Positions 40,212 through 51,284 are shown, counted from the first letter of the stretch. The stretch: 64,000 nucleotides of DNA from Pigmentiphaga sp. NML080357 (GCF_002188465.1 NZ_NINW01000041.1:62001-126000), one strand, 5' to 3'. A program made the numbers and translations. The notes: a model not told the origin generated them from the letters alone.

Positions 40212-40390
40212 TCAACGCGAGACAGCGTCGTGCAACAACTCGCGCGGGCCAGCTGTCATCCATGGGGAGAGCTTGCGTTTCTTGATTCGCCATCCGTCTT
40301 CAGTGCGCACCGCGGTCCACCGGTTGGCGACGCGGAAAATCTTGTGCCCTGCGAAAGTCCATGGTTGGGCGACTTCGATTCCAGTGCATT
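40212..40390 (-). pseudogene. Remnant resembling the C-terminus of an NTF2/SnoaL-like protein
   Basis: The reverse strand encodes FAGHKIFRVANRWTAVR followed by TEDGWRIKKRKLSP. The aromatic-Arg pattern and the DGWRI ending are common at the last strands of SnoaL-like and ring-hydroxylase beta proteins. No start or N-terminal domain exists: upstream sequence is the tRNA-Leu terminator. A frame change downstream (about 40245-40275) gives further plausible text (PMDDSWPARVVARR). It looks like a decayed 3' gene end within the island. Confidence 0.35.
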
Positions 40391-40410
40391 GCAGGGCGCA
40401 CCTAAAGATA

Positions 40411-40443
40411 AAAAAGCCGCTCTGCATTGCAGTAGCGGCTTTT
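40411..40443 (-). terminator. Rho-independent terminator after tRNA-Leu
   Basis: AAAAGCCGCT (40412-40421) pairs perfectly with AGCGGCTTTT (40434-40443) and, read on the minus strand, is followed by T residues. It lies 8 bases past the tRNA 3' end. Confidence 0.8.
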
Positions 40444-40450
40444 CAAATTC

Positions 40451-40535
40451 TGGTGCCCGGGGCCGGAATCGAACCGGCACGCCTTGCGGCGGGGGATTTT
40501 GAGTCCCCTGCGTCTACCAATTTCACCACCCGGGC
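40451..40535 (-). tRNA. tRNA-Leu, anticodon CAA
   Basis: An 85-base class II tRNA with CCA encoded. The acceptor stem GCCCGGG/CCCGGGC pairs perfectly over 7 bp; the anticodon stem is GGGGA/TCCCC with loop CTCAAAA (anticodon CAA at 40501-40499). It has the long variable arm expected of tRNA-Leu (CGCC-GCAA-GGCG), and the T-arm is GCCGG-TTCGATT-CCGGC. It reads UUG codons. A partial direct copy of its 3' half at 37289-37336 marks it as an integration target. Confidence 0.95.
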
Positions 40536-40626
40536 AGGTTCCGGCACGAGCGACCGGAAGGAGGGAAGCCCTAAATTATACCCACAATTTAGGGTACTCT
40601 GTGCCCTCATCAACCAGGAGCAAGCC

Positions 40627-40908
40627 ATGGCTCACGCAAGCGCCCGTCACATCCTCGTATCCACCGAAGCCCAGTGCAATGAATTGAAAGCCGCGATCAA
40701 GGGCGGCGCCGATTTCGCCGATGTGGCACGCCAGCACTCGAGCTGCCCTTCCCGCGCCGCCGGCGGCGATCTCGGTACCTTCGGGCCCGGCCAGATGGTG
40801 CCGGAATTCGACAAGGTGGTGTTCAGCGCCCCCGTCAATGTCGTCCAGGGGCCGGTCAAGACCCAGTTCGGCTATCACCTGGTGGAAGTCACCAGCCGGC
40901 AGGACTGA
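40627..40908 (+). CDS. ppiC: Parvulin-type peptidyl-prolyl cis-trans isomerase
   Basis: A 93-residue single-domain parvulin, the size of E. coli PpiC. Family motifs: [13 protein letters not shown] at the N-terminus, [36 protein letters not shown] and [13 protein letters not shown]. It catalyses proline isomerisation in folding proteins and has no signal peptide, so it is cytoplasmic. The start follows CAGGAGCAAGCC. It lies downstream of the tRNA gene on the opposite strand. Confidence 0.93.
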   Translation: MAHASARHILVSTEAQCNELKAAIKGGADFADVARQHSSCPSRAAGGDLGTFGPGQMVPEFDKVVFSAPVNVVQGPVKTQFGYHLVEVTSRQD

Positions 40909-41047
40909 GGGCAACCGGGCGGGACCGCCGCGCCATCGAGGCGGGGCCGTCCCCCTCACGAAGGGCCCGGCGGAGTTCCCGCGGATAGGCCAGCCCCGGG
41001 GCGGGTTATCATGGCTGGTTTTCCGTAGATTTTTCAAGCCCTTAGCC

Positions 41048-43203
<2,156 letters not shown>

Positions 43204-43369
43204 AATGCCCCCTCTCGGCTCCACCGCGTCCAACCAGGCGCTCGCGGCCACTGGTCAGCACGGTGGAATCGATGTGGGTTATCCCTAGAAAGGGCCTGGA
43301 TCCGCCCCAGGCGGCCTGGGCTACAATTTTGAGTTATTTTCGACGCAAGTCCTTGATTCCGGAGAAGAA

Positions 43370-43717
43370 ATGCTGACAACCAACGCGCTCGCCAACGTCC
43401 TGGCGCAAGCTCCTGCGGCCGGCGGTGAAGGCGCCCTGATGGGCATGCTGCCCATCGTCCTGATGTTCGTGATCCTCTATTTCCTGATGATCCGTCCTCA
43501 GATGAAGCGCCAGAAGGAGCACAAGAACATGGTGGCCGCGCTGGCCAAGGGCGACGAAGTCGTCACGGCGGGCGGCATCCTCGGGAAAGTGGCCCAGGTC
43601 AACGACACCTACATCTCGATGGAAATTTCCCGCGACGGCGACAAGGCGGTGGAAGTCCTGGTCCAGAAGACCGCGGTCCAGACCGTCCTGCCCAAGGGCA
43701 CCATCAAGGCTCTGTAA
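43370..43717 (+). CDS. yajC: Preprotein translocase subunit YajC
   Basis: A 115-residue single-pass inner-membrane protein. Helix at about 25-43 (MLPIVLMFVILYFLMIRPQ) followed by the family's QMKRQKEHKNMVAALAKGDEVVTAGG and a short beta domain. It binds the SecDF complex. GGAGAAG precedes the ATG. A terminator-like hairpin lies between it and secD. Confidence 0.96.
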   Translation: MLTTNALANVLAQAPAAGGEGALMGMLPIVLMFVILYFLMIRPQMKRQKEHKNMVAALAKGDEVVTAGGILGKVAQVNDTYISMEISRDGDKAVEVLVQKTAVQTVLPKGTIKAL

Positions 43718-43764
43718 GCCGGGCGCTCGCGTCCGTGCCGCGTGGCGGCACCGATGCACTGCCG

Positions 43765-43794
43765 GGGGCGGGCGCCAGGCGCCGGCCCCTTTTT
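43765..43794 (+). terminator. Rho-independent terminator-like hairpin between yajC and secD
   Basis: Stem GGGGC + GGCGC pairs with GCGCC + GCCCC around a 3-base loop, with one G-G mismatch, followed by five T's (43790-43794). It would end, or reduce, read-through from the queA-tgt-yajC transcript into secD. Confidence 0.7.
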
Positions 43795-43863
43795 CGCATT
43801 TCGCGGCATGGCCCCCAGCGGGCCGCGGCGCCGGTGCGCCAGCCTTCCGAGGTTTGATTACCG

Positions 43864-45735
43864 ATGAATCGCTATCCTCTCTGGAAGTACATCATGATCG
43901 CCGTGGTGATCGTGATCGGCTTCATCTACACCTTGCCGAACTTCTTCGGCGAATCCCCCGCCGTCCAGGTCTCCAGCGCCAAGTCGACCGTCAAGGTCGA
44001 CAATTCCATGATGGAACGGGTGGAGCAGACCCTGCAGGGCGCGGGCATTCCCAACACCGGCCTCTATTTCGAGCAGAACGGTCCGGTGGGCACGGTGCGG
44101 GTGCGCCTGGCCTCGCCCGACCAGCAGCTGCGCGCACGCGACCTGCTGGAAAAGACCCTGAATCCCGATGCTTCCGACCCGAGCTACGTGGTCGCGCTGA
44201 ACCTGCTGTCGGCCTCGCCCGCCTGGCTGCGCGCGCTGCACGCGCTGCCCATGTACCTGGGCCTGGACCTGCGCGGCGGCGTGCACTTCCTGCTGCAGGT
44301 CGACATGAAGGGCGCGCTGACCAAGCGCTACGACGCCATGACGGGCGACGTGCGCTCGCTGCTGCGCGACAAGAACATCCGCCACAACGGCATCGACCGC
44401 GTCGGCCAGACCATAGAGATCAAGCTGCGCGACGCCGCGACGCGCGATGCCGCGCGCGACGTGCTGCGCAACGGCCTGCCCGACCTGCAGCTGACCGACC
44501 AGGACGCCGGCGGCGACTTCAAGCTGGTGGGCGCGCTGAGCCCGCAGGCCATCAAGACCGCCCAGGACAACGCGCTGCGCCAGAACATCACCACCCTGCA
44601 CAACCGGATCAACGAGCTGGGCGTGGCCGAGCCGGTGATCCAGCAGCAGGGCGCGGACCGCATCGTGGTGCAATTGCCCGGCGTGCAGGACGTGGCCAAG
44701 GCCAAGGACATCCTGGGCCGCACCGCCACGCTGGAAGTCCGCCTGGTCGACGATTCGCCCGAGGCCACGAGCGCCCTGGCGAGCGGCACGGTGCCCTTCG
44801 GCCTGGAGCGCTATACCGACCGCGACGGCCGCCCCGTACTGGTGCGCCGCCAGGTCATCCTGACCGGCGAGAACCTGCAGGACGCCCAGGCCGGTTTCGA
44901 CGGCCAGACGCAGCAGCCCGCCGTGCACCTGACGCTGGACGCCAAGGGCGCCCGCATCTTCCGCGACGTGACCCGCGACAACGTGGGCAAGCGCATGGCC
45001 ATCCTGCTGTTCGAGAAAGGCAAGGGCGAGGTCGTGACCGCGCCCGTGATCCGGACCGAGATCAGCGGCGGCCGCGTGCAGATTTCCGGCAGCATGACCA
45101 CGCCGGAAGCCAACGATACCGCCCTCCTGCTGCGCGCCGGCTCGCTGGCCGCGCCGATGGAGATCATCGAGGAACGCACCATCGGCCCCAGCCTGGGCGC
45201 GGACAACATCCAGAAGGGCTTCCACTCGGTGGTGTACGGCTTTGCCGCCATCGCGATCTTCATCATCCTGTACTACGGGCTGTTCGGCGTGTTCTCGGTG
45301 ATCGCGCTGGCGGTGAACCTGCTGCTGCTGATCGCGCTGCTGTCCATGCTGCAGGCCACGCTGACGCTGCCCGGCATCGCGGCCATCGCGCTGACCCTGG
45401 GCATGGCGATCGACGCCAACGTGCTGATCAACGAACGGATACGCGAGGAGTTGCGTAACGGCGCGGCGCCGCAACAGGCCATCCACCTCGGTTTCGAGCG
45501 GGCCTGGGGCACCATCCTGGACTCCAACGTGACCACGCTGATCGCCGCCGTGGCACTGCTGGCCTTCGGTTCGGGGCCGGTGCGCGGCTTCGCCATCGTC
45601 CATACGATAGGCATTCTGACCTCGATGTTCTCCGCCGTCGTCGGCGCGCGCGCGCTGGCCAACCTCTGGTACGGCCGCCGCAAGAAGCTCGCCAAGATAT
45701 CGATCGGCCAGGTCTGGAAACCCAAAGAGGTCTGA
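43864..45735 (+). CDS. secD: Protein translocase subunit SecD
   Basis: A 623-residue inner-membrane subunit that uses the proton gradient to help pull exported proteins through SecYEG. One N-terminal helix (MIAVVIVIGFIYTLPNFF), a large periplasmic part with the signature YLGLDLRGGVHFLLQVD, and five C-terminal helices (from about 460) with GMAIDANVLINERIREE. Length is standard. It lies 5 bases before secF. Confidence 0.97.
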   Translation: MNRYPLWKYIMIAVVIVIGFIYTLPNFFGESPAVQVSSAKSTVKVDNSMMERVEQTLQGAGIPNTGLYFEQNGPVGTVRVRLASPDQQLRARDLLEKTLNPDASDPSYVVALNLLSASPAWLRALHALPMYLGLDLRGGVHFLLQVDMKGALTKRYDAMTGDVRSLLRDKNIRHNGIDRVGQTIEIKLRDAATRDAARDVLRNGLPDLQLTDQDAGGDFKLVGALSPQAIKTAQDNALRQNITTLHNRINELGVAEPVIQQQGADRIVVQLPGVQDVAKAKDILGRTATLEVRLVDDSPEATSALASGTVPFGLERYTDRDGRPVLVRRQVILTGENLQDAQAGFDGQTQQPAVHLTLDAKGARIFRDVTRDNVGKRMAILLFEKGKGEVVTAPVIRTEISGGRVQISGSMTTPEANDTALLLRAGSLAAPMEIIEERTIGPSLGADNIQKGFHSVVYGFAAIAIFIILYYGLFGVFSVIALAVNLLLLIALLSMLQATLTLPGIAAIALTLGMAIDANVLINERIREELRNGAAPQQAIHLGFERAWGTILDSNVTTLIAAVALLAFGSGPVRGFAIVHTIGILTSMFSAVVGARALANLWYGRRKKLAKISIGQVWKPKEV

Positions 45736-45740
45736 ACACC

Positions 45741-46673
45741 ATGGAATTTTTCCGCATCCACAAGACCATCCCGTTCATGCGCCATGCGTTGGTGCTGAAC
45801 ATCATCAGCCTGGTCACCTTCCTCGCCGCGGTGTTCTTCATCGCCACCAAGGGCTTCCACCTGTCCATCGAGTTCACCGGCGGCACGGTCATGGAAGTGG
45901 CCTATCCGCAGGCGGTGGAGCTGGACAAGGTCCGCGCCACCGTCGCGCAGAAAGGGTATAGCGACTTCCAGGTGCAGAACTTCGGCACCTCGCGCGACGT
46001 GATGATTCGCCTGCCCAACATCGAGGGCAAGACCTCGACGCAGCAGAGCAACGAAGTCATCGAGGCCCTGAAAGCCTCCGACCCGAGCGTGGAACTGCGG
46101 CGGGTGGAATTCGTCGGCCCGCAGATCGGCAAGGAGCTGGCCCACGATGGCCTGCTCGCGCTGCTGTTCGTGGTGATCGGCATCATGATCTACCTCGCCT
46201 TCCGCTTCGAATGGAAATTCGCGGTGGCCGGCGTGGTGGCCAACTTGCACGACGTGGTCATCATCCTGGGCTTCTTCGCGTTCTTCCAGTGGGAGTTCTC
46301 GCTTCCCGTGCTGGCCGCGGTGCTGGCGGTGCTGGGTTATTCGGTGAACGAATCCGTGGTCATCATGGACCGTATCCGCGAGAACTTCCGCAAGCAGCGC
46401 AAGGCCACGGTCAAGGAAGTGATCGACAGCGCCATCACGGCCACCATCTCGCGTACCATCATCACCCACGGCTCGACCCAGATGATGGTGATCGCGATGC
46501 TGATCTTCGGCGGCCCGTCGCTGCACTACTTTGCGCTGGCCCTGACGATCGGCATCTGGTTCGGTATCTATTCTTCGGTGTTCGTGGCCGCGGCCATCGC
46601 GATGTGGCTGGGCGTCAAGCGCGAAGACCTGGTCAAGCCGCTCAAGAAGGATACGGGGGAAGTCGTCGGTTGA
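45741..46673 (+). CDS. secF: Protein translocase subunit SecF
   Basis: A 310-residue partner of SecD with six helices. Motifs: FTGGTVMEV after the first helix, and GYSVNESVVIMDRIREN in the middle of the membrane part, the family's proton-site region. It is cotranscribed with secD and followed by a strong terminator. Confidence 0.97.
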   Translation: MEFFRIHKTIPFMRHALVLNIISLVTFLAAVFFIATKGFHLSIEFTGGTVMEVAYPQAVELDKVRATVAQKGYSDFQVQNFGTSRDVMIRLPNIEGKTSTQQSNEVIEALKASDPSVELRRVEFVGPQIGKELAHDGLLALLFVVIGIMIYLAFRFEWKFAVAGVVANLHDVVIILGFFAFFQWEFSLPVLAAVLAVLGYSVNESVVIMDRIRENFRKQRKATVKEVIDSAITATISRTIITHGSTQMMVIAMLIFGGPSLHYFALALTIGIWFGIYSSVFVAAAIAMWLGVKREDLVKPLKKDTGEVVG

Positions 46674-46709
46674 CCGGCGGTCGCTTTCGACTTCGACCTC
46701 GGACTCTGC

Positions 46710-46735
46710 ACGCCCGGCGCCGCCGGGCGTTTTTC
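46710..46735 (+). terminator. Rho-independent terminator after secF
   Basis: ACGCCCGGC and GCCGGGCGT form a perfect 9-bp stem with a 3-base loop (46710-46730), followed by a T-run (46730-46734). It closes the secDF transcript. Confidence 0.88.
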
Positions 46736-46773
46736 ATTGCAGCCGCCGCTATCCCCTAGGCATGGAGCTTCGG

Positions 46774-47664
46774 ATGAATCCGCGATTCGACCTTCTGACC
46801 CTGCAACTGCTGCGCAGGGTGGACGAGACGGGCAGCGTGGCGCGTGCCGCCGAATCGGTCCACCTGACGGCCTCGGCTGCCAGCAAGCGCATCCTGGAGC
46901 TGGAGTCCCAGCTGGGTATCGCGCTCCTGGTCAGGCGCCCCGAAGGCGCCCGGCTGACCGCGGCCGGCCGCGCCGTCGCCCAGCGCACGGAGCGCGTGCT
47001 GGATGAACTGCGGGCACTGCAGGGCGATCTTGCCGGCTTCTCGGCCGGGACCTCGGGTACCGTCCGGATCGCCTCCAACACGTCCGGCATGTGCGCCGGC
47101 CTCGCCGACCAACTGGCCCGCTTCGCGGCCGACTTCCCCGCCATACGGATTTCGGTGACGGAAGCCACGAGCGCCGCGGTCGTGGAAGCGGTGGCCAACG
47201 GCTCCGCCGACCTGGGCATCGCCCATGCCAGTGCGCAGGCCGGGGCCTTGCGCAGCATGCCGTACGCGCGCACGCCGCTCGTGCTGGCCGTACCGTCAGG
47301 GCACGAACTGGCGGAAAGAACATCGGTGAGCCACGAGGAAACGCTGCGGTTCCCGCACATCGCGCGCGCCGCCGGCAGCGCGCTGGCGCAATTCTCGGGC
47401 CCCGTCGAACCCGACCCTACCCGCATGCCGCCGGTGGCAACCCAGGTAACCAGTTTTCCGGCGGTATTTTCGCTGGTGAGCGCCGGGCTGGGCGTGGCCG
47501 TCGTGCCGGCCGCGCCGGCGGAATGGCACGTGCCCGCGAATGTACGGCTGGTGCCATTGTCCGACGATTGGGCCAGCTTCGAATTGCGCCTGGTCATCGA
47601 CCCGGGCGTCGTCCCCTCCCCGGCCACCGCGCGCCTGTTGCAGGTGCTGCAGGCCGGCTCCTGA
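46774..47664 (+). CDS. LysR-family transcriptional regulator
   Basis: A 296-residue LysR protein: N-terminal HTH (LLRRVDETGSVARAAESVHLT, ASAASKRILELESQLG) and a periplasmic-binding-like effector domain (from about 88). I prefer the ATG at 46774, preceded by TGGAGCTTCGG, to one at 46762. It is convergent with the Bug protein gene downstream, so whether it controls that cluster is uncertain. Confidence 0.9.
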   Translation: MNPRFDLLTLQLLRRVDETGSVARAAESVHLTASAASKRILELESQLGIALLVRRPEGARLTAAGRAVAQRTERVLDELRALQGDLAGFSAGTSGTVRIASNTSGMCAGLADQLARFAADFPAIRISVTEATSAAVVEAVANGSADLGIAHASAQAGALRSMPYARTPLVLAVPSGHELAERTSVSHEETLRFPHIARAAGSALAQFSGPVEPDPTRMPPVATQVTSFPAVFSLVSAGLGVAVVPAAPAEWHVPANVRLVPLSDDWASFELRLVIDPGVVPSPATARLLQVLQAGS

Positions 47665-47736
47665 GCAACCGGCGCACGCGGCGGCCCACGGCTGTCCGCC
47701 GGCATGCGCCGCCGGGGAGAGACCCCTGCGGGGCGA

Positions 47737-48708
47737 TCAATCGATCGTGACCGCCGCGTCCCGCACGACCTTGCTCCATTTCTTCTTGTCGGCCGCGATC
47801 AATGCCGCGAACGCGTCGACCGAGTCGGCCGCTGGCTCGTAGCCGTTGCCGATCAGCTTCTGCCTAACCTCCGGTCTCGCCACGTAGGCCTGCATCGCGG
47901 CATTCCATTTCCCGACGACTTCGCGCGGCGTGCCCTTGGGCGCGGCGACCCCCCACCACTCGTCGGCCACATAGCCCGGCAGGCCGGCCTCGGCCACAGT
48001 GGGCACGTCCGGAAAGCTCGCCGCGCGCGCGGCGCCGGTGGTGGCCAGCAACTTGACCTTGCCTGACTTGATGTACGGAGTGGCCGGTCCCAGGATCGCG
48101 AACATCATCGAGATCTGCCCGCCCAGCAGATCGTTCAGCGCCGGGCTGGTGCCGCGATAGGGAACGTGCCGGATGTCGATCTGCGCCATGGATTTGAACA
48201 GCTCGCCTGGCAGGTGGCCCGCGGCGCCATTGCCCGCCGAGCCGAAGGTCAGCATGCCGGGCTTGCTCTTGGCCAGGGCGATGAGCTCCCGGATGGAATC
48301 CACGTTCAGCGAGGGGTGCACCAGCACGCCGAACACGGTCGCGGCCACCCGGCTGACCGGCGTGAATTGCGCGTCAGGATCATAGGGCAAGGACTTGTAC
48401 AAGCTGGGATTGATTGCCGAGACGCCCGCTGTGGTCATCAGCATGGTATAGCCGTCGGGCTTGGCCGAGGCCACCGCGGCGGCCCCTATGGCGCCGCCCG
48501 CGCCTGGCCGGTTCTCGACGATGACGGGCTGGTGCCATTGCCTATCGAGTTCGCGGGCCAGTTCGCGCGCCAGGATGTCGGTGCCGCCCCCGGCGGGAAA
48601 CGGCACCACCAGCCGGATCGGGCCGGAAGGATAGGGCTCGCCCGCGTGGGCCGGATTCATGCAGGCGAGCGCGAGGCCGGCGGCCAGCAGCGTTCGGATC
48701 GGTTTCAT
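47737..48708 (-). CDS. Bug-type tripartite tricarboxylate transporter substrate-binding protein
   Basis: A 323-residue periplasmic binding protein: signal peptide MKPIRTLLAAGLALACMNPA then HAGE, Bug domain with IRLVVPFPAGGGTDILARE and NRPGAGGAIGAAAVASAKPDGY. These proteins bind carboxylates; the family is hugely expanded in Bordetella and relatives and is often found without membrane partners, as here. It overlaps the PrpF-family gene by ATGA, so the ligand is probably the substrate or product of that pathway. Confidence 0.93.
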   Translation of the reverse strand: MKPIRTLLAAGLALACMNPAHAGEPYPSGPIRLVVPFPAGGGTDILARELARELDRQWHQPVIVENRPGAGGAIGAAAVASAKPDGYTMLMTTAGVSAINPSLYKSLPYDPDAQFTPVSRVAATVFGVLVHPSLNVDSIRELIALAKSKPGMLTFGSAGNGAAGHLPGELFKSMAQIDIRHVPYRGTSPALNDLLGGQISMMFAILGPATPYIKSGKVKLLATTGAARAASFPDVPTVAEAGLPGYVADEWWGVAAPKGTPREVVGKWNAAMQAYVARPEVRQKLIGNGYEPAADSVDAFAALIAADKKKWSKVVRDAAVTID

Positions 48709-49832
48709 GCGTGGACTTCCTTGGCTGATTCGGTATGGAGCGCTTCGAGCGTGGACTCCGGGAAATAGACGGTCCCGGCGAACAGCCGCCGGGCGGTGCG
48801 CAGCAGGCTTGCCGAGCGGATGTCGACGCCGCCCGCGCCCTGGAAGGCATCGATATCCACGTGCAGGATGCCCGCCGGATGCTCGATCGCCACCTTTCCC
48901 GCGGCGGCGGCCCCGGCGACGCGCGCCGCGACGGACCCTGGTACCTGCGCGGCGGCGCCCAGGCACACCGCGCCGGTCACGGCGAACGAGGTATGGCAGG
49001 TATAGGGCATGAAGTACCTGGCGGCGACCGTGCCGCCGCTGCGCGCCTGGGCCACCGTCACGAGCTTGGGCATTTCCAGCCGCGACACGTCGCCCAGCCC
49101 CATCGCCCGGCCGGCCGCGCAGCGCACGCGCTCGACGCGGGCCAGCAGTTCGGGTTGGGCATTGATGGCCTCGGCCGTTTCGTACCCGGTCATGCCCAGC
49201 GCCGCGGCTTCGACGATGGCCATGGGGACGGCCGCATCGATACAACTGACCTCCAGGCCTTCCATCCTGTCGACCGCGTTGCCGGTGGGAAGCAGCTTGC
49301 CGGTCTTGGCGCCGGCCACATCGCAGAAACGCAGCCAGACGGGGGCCGCCGTACCGGCCACGCCGTCGATCGCGGCATCGCCGGCGTAGACCGCGCGGCC
49401 GTCGCGCGTGCATACGGTCGCCACGATACGCTTGCCGGTATTGACATTGAAGATCGCGACCTCCGTGGATGCGCCGGAGGCCGGCACCAGCCCTTCGTCG
49501 ATGGCGAAAGGACCGACGGCGGCCAGCATGTTGCCGCAGTTCACCGAATAATCGATAGTGTTCTTGTGCACGCATATCTGCGCGAACAGGTAGTCGACGT
49601 GCACGTCCGGCCGGTCGCTGCGCGAAATGATGGCGACTTTGTTGGTGAGCGAATCGATGCCGCCGATGCCGTCGATGCGGCGCGGTTCCAGCGCCCCCAT
49701 GAGCCGCAGCAGCGCGGCATCGCGGCGGGGGCCCGGCGGGGGCAGGTCTTCGGCCAGGAAGAACGGCCCCTTGGACGTGCCGCCTCGCATCAGGACGCAG
49801 CGCAGTCCCAGCTGATCGGAAAATGCTTGCAT
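48705..49832 (-). CDS. PrpF/4-oxalomesaconate tautomerase-family protein
   Basis: A 375-residue two-lobe isomerase of the diaminopimelate-epimerase fold, PrpF group. It begins LRCVLMRGGTSKGPFFLAEDLP and has a Cys near SVNCGNMLAAVGPFA and a second in YTCHTSFAVTGAVCLG. Members isomerise 2-methylaconitate (PrpF) or 4-oxalomesaconate (gallate/protocatechuate 4,5-cleavage). No prpB/prpC or acnD gene is near, so the aromatic-pathway tautomerase role is more likely. It is divergent from the amidase and coupled to the downstream Bug gene. Confidence 0.88.
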   Translation of the reverse strand: MQAFSDQLGLRCVLMRGGTSKGPFFLAEDLPPPGPRRDAALLRLMGALEPRRIDGIGGIDSLTNKVAIISRSDRPDVHVDYLFAQICVHKNTIDYSVNCGNMLAAVGPFAIDEGLVPASGASTEVAIFNVNTGKRIVATVCTRDGRAVYAGDAAIDGVAGTAAPVWLRFCDVAGAKTGKLLPTGNAVDRMEGLEVSCIDAAVPMAIVEAAALGMTGYETAEAINAQPELLARVERVRCAAGRAMGLGDVSRLEMPKLVTVAQARSGGTVAARYFMPYTCHTSFAVTGAVCLGAAAQVPGSVAARVAGAAAAGKVAIEHPAGILHVDIDAFQGAGGVDIRSASLLRTARRLFAGTVYFPESTLEALHTESAKEVHA

Positions 49833-49967
49833 GGTTTTCCTCCTTGCGGCGAAGTCTGGCCCGCCCCCGCCTCCGCTGGCAAACGAACATTTGGCGCGGG
49901 GGACGCGAAAAAATTTCGCGCCCCCGGGGGTGCCCGGCGCCGGTTCGGCTTGCGCATACTGGCGGCC

Positions 49968-51284
49968 ATGCACTCTTTCGATCTCTCGATAACCTCGGCG
50001 AGCGGCGTCGCCGAGGCCTTGCGCCGCGGCACGCTGCCGCCCGCCGAACTGGCCCGTGCCATCGTCGATCGCCATGCCGAACTCGAACCCGCGCTGCGGG
50101 CCTGGAGCTGGTTCGATCCGCTGCGAATCGAACAGGCCTATCGCAGCCTTGGAACTGCCGATGCCCTGCCCTTGCTCGGCGTGCCCGTCGGCATCAAGGA
50201 CATTATCGACGTGGCAGGCATGCCGACCGGCCTCGGCCTGCCGGGTCCGGCCGCCGGCACGGCGGCGCGCGACGCGGCCTGCGTCGCCATGCTGCGTGCG
50301 GCGGGAGCCGTGCCGGTCGGCAAGACCGTCACCGCGGAGCTGGCCTTCTCTCATCCCGGTCCCACCCGCAATCCCCATGCCGCCGGCCATACCCCCGGCG
50401 GCTCCTCCAGCGGATCCGCCGCCGCGGTGGCGGCGGGCATGGTGCCGCTCGCGCTGGGCACGCAAACCGGCGGGTCCGTCATACGGCCCGCCGCGTATTG
50501 CGGCGTCGTAGGCGTCAAGAGCTCGCTGCATGCCGTGCCGTCGGCCGGCGTGGCGCCCGTCGCCGACAGCCTCGACTGCGTCGGCTGGTTCGCCCGCTCG
50601 GTGGAGGACGCCGCCATGGCGGGACGAGCGCTGCTGCCCTGGACGGGAGAAGCGCGCCCTCGCGCCCGCCATTGGCGCGTGTTGCGGCTGGACGCCGAAG
50701 CGCTCGGCCCGCTCGCCCCCCAAGCCCGGCAGGCCCTGGAAGATGCGGCCGCCGCGCTGTGCGAAGCCGGGCATCGAGTCGTTCCATCGGCAATGCCGGA
50801 ACGCCTGCAGGCCCTGGCCCGCTGCCACCGTCGCGTCATGCTGTACGAGCTCGCGCGTTCGCTGATGCCTGTCGCCCGCACACGGGGGCACGAGCTGAGC
50901 GCCGTACTGCGCGAGGCGATCGACACCGGCCTTGCCATCGGCGCCGGCCAGTACCGCGAGGCCCTGGCGCAGGCCGCATCGGAACGGACGTCTTTCAGCC
51001 GTGAGCTGGAGGATTACGATTTCATCCTGACCGCGAGCGCGGCGGGAGAAGCGCCGGCCGGCCTCGGCCATACCGGGGACTCCACTTTCAACCGGGTATG
51101 GTCGGTACTGGGGTGGCCCGCCATTCATCTGCCTACGGCATGGTCCGGCAACGGACTGCCGCTGGGCGTGCAACTGGTCGCCCGGCATGGGGAGGACGAG
51201 CTCCTGCTGTCCTACGCCGCCCTGGCTCATCCGCTGCTCGATCGGCGCGCGCGGGCGATGCCTGGCCGGAGTCGTCCGGCGTAA
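49968..51284 (+). CDS. Amidase (amidase-signature family)
   Basis: A 438-residue amidase. The Ser-cisSer-Lys triad is present: Lys in VGIKDIIDV, Ser in TPGGSSSGSAAA and Ser in QTGGSVIRPAAYCG. It hydrolyses an amide to acid plus ammonia; substrate unknown. The ATG at 49968 is preceded by no strong ribosome site; the open frame upstream is read-through. It sits in a cluster with a dioxygenase and a tautomerase, so it might release an aromatic acid from an amide. Confidence 0.9.
   Translation: MHSFDLSITSASGVAEALRRGTLPPAELARAIVDRHAELEPALRAWSWFDPLRIEQAYRSLGTADALPLLGVPVGIKDIIDVAGMPTGLGLPGPAAGTAARDAACVAMLRAAGAVPVGKTVTAELAFSHPGPTRNPHAAGHTPGGSSSGSAAAVAAGMVPLALGTQTGGSVIRPAAYCGVVGVKSSLHAVPSAGVAPVADSLDCVGWFARSVEDAAMAGRALLPWTGEARPRARHWRVLRLDAEALGPLAPQARQALEDAAAALCEAGHRVVPSAMPERLQALARCHRRVMLYELARSLMPVARTRGHELSAVLREAIDTGLAIGAGQYREALAQAASERTSFSRELEDYDFILTASAAGEAPAGLGHTGDSTFNRVWSVLGWPAIHLPTAWSGNGLPLGVQLVARHGEDELLLSYAALAHPLLDRRARAMPGRSRPA

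Larger units (their letters stand above)
37289..40450. mobile_element. Putative small tRNA-Leu-integrated island (no integrase left)
   Basis: The segment lies between an intact tRNA-Leu(CAA) at 40451-40535 and the direct repeat of its 3' half. The orientation is that expected of an element inserted at the tRNA 3' end. Contents: an aldehyde dehydrogenase, an AraC regulator, a gene remnant and spacers clearly less GC-rich than the flanking chromosome (for example 39100-39180). No recombinase, transposase or phage gene is seen, so it would be a decayed element or the remains of a larger one. Confidence 0.5.

Noticed and set aside
40443-40628. Small minus-strand ORF across the tRNA-Leu gene
   Set aside because: It is the tRNA sequence read as protein, a common artefact.
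48705-49832. Annotation of the isomerase as PrpF of the methylcitrate cycle
   Set aside because: No prpB, prpC or acnD nearby; context is aromatic degradation, so only the family name is used.
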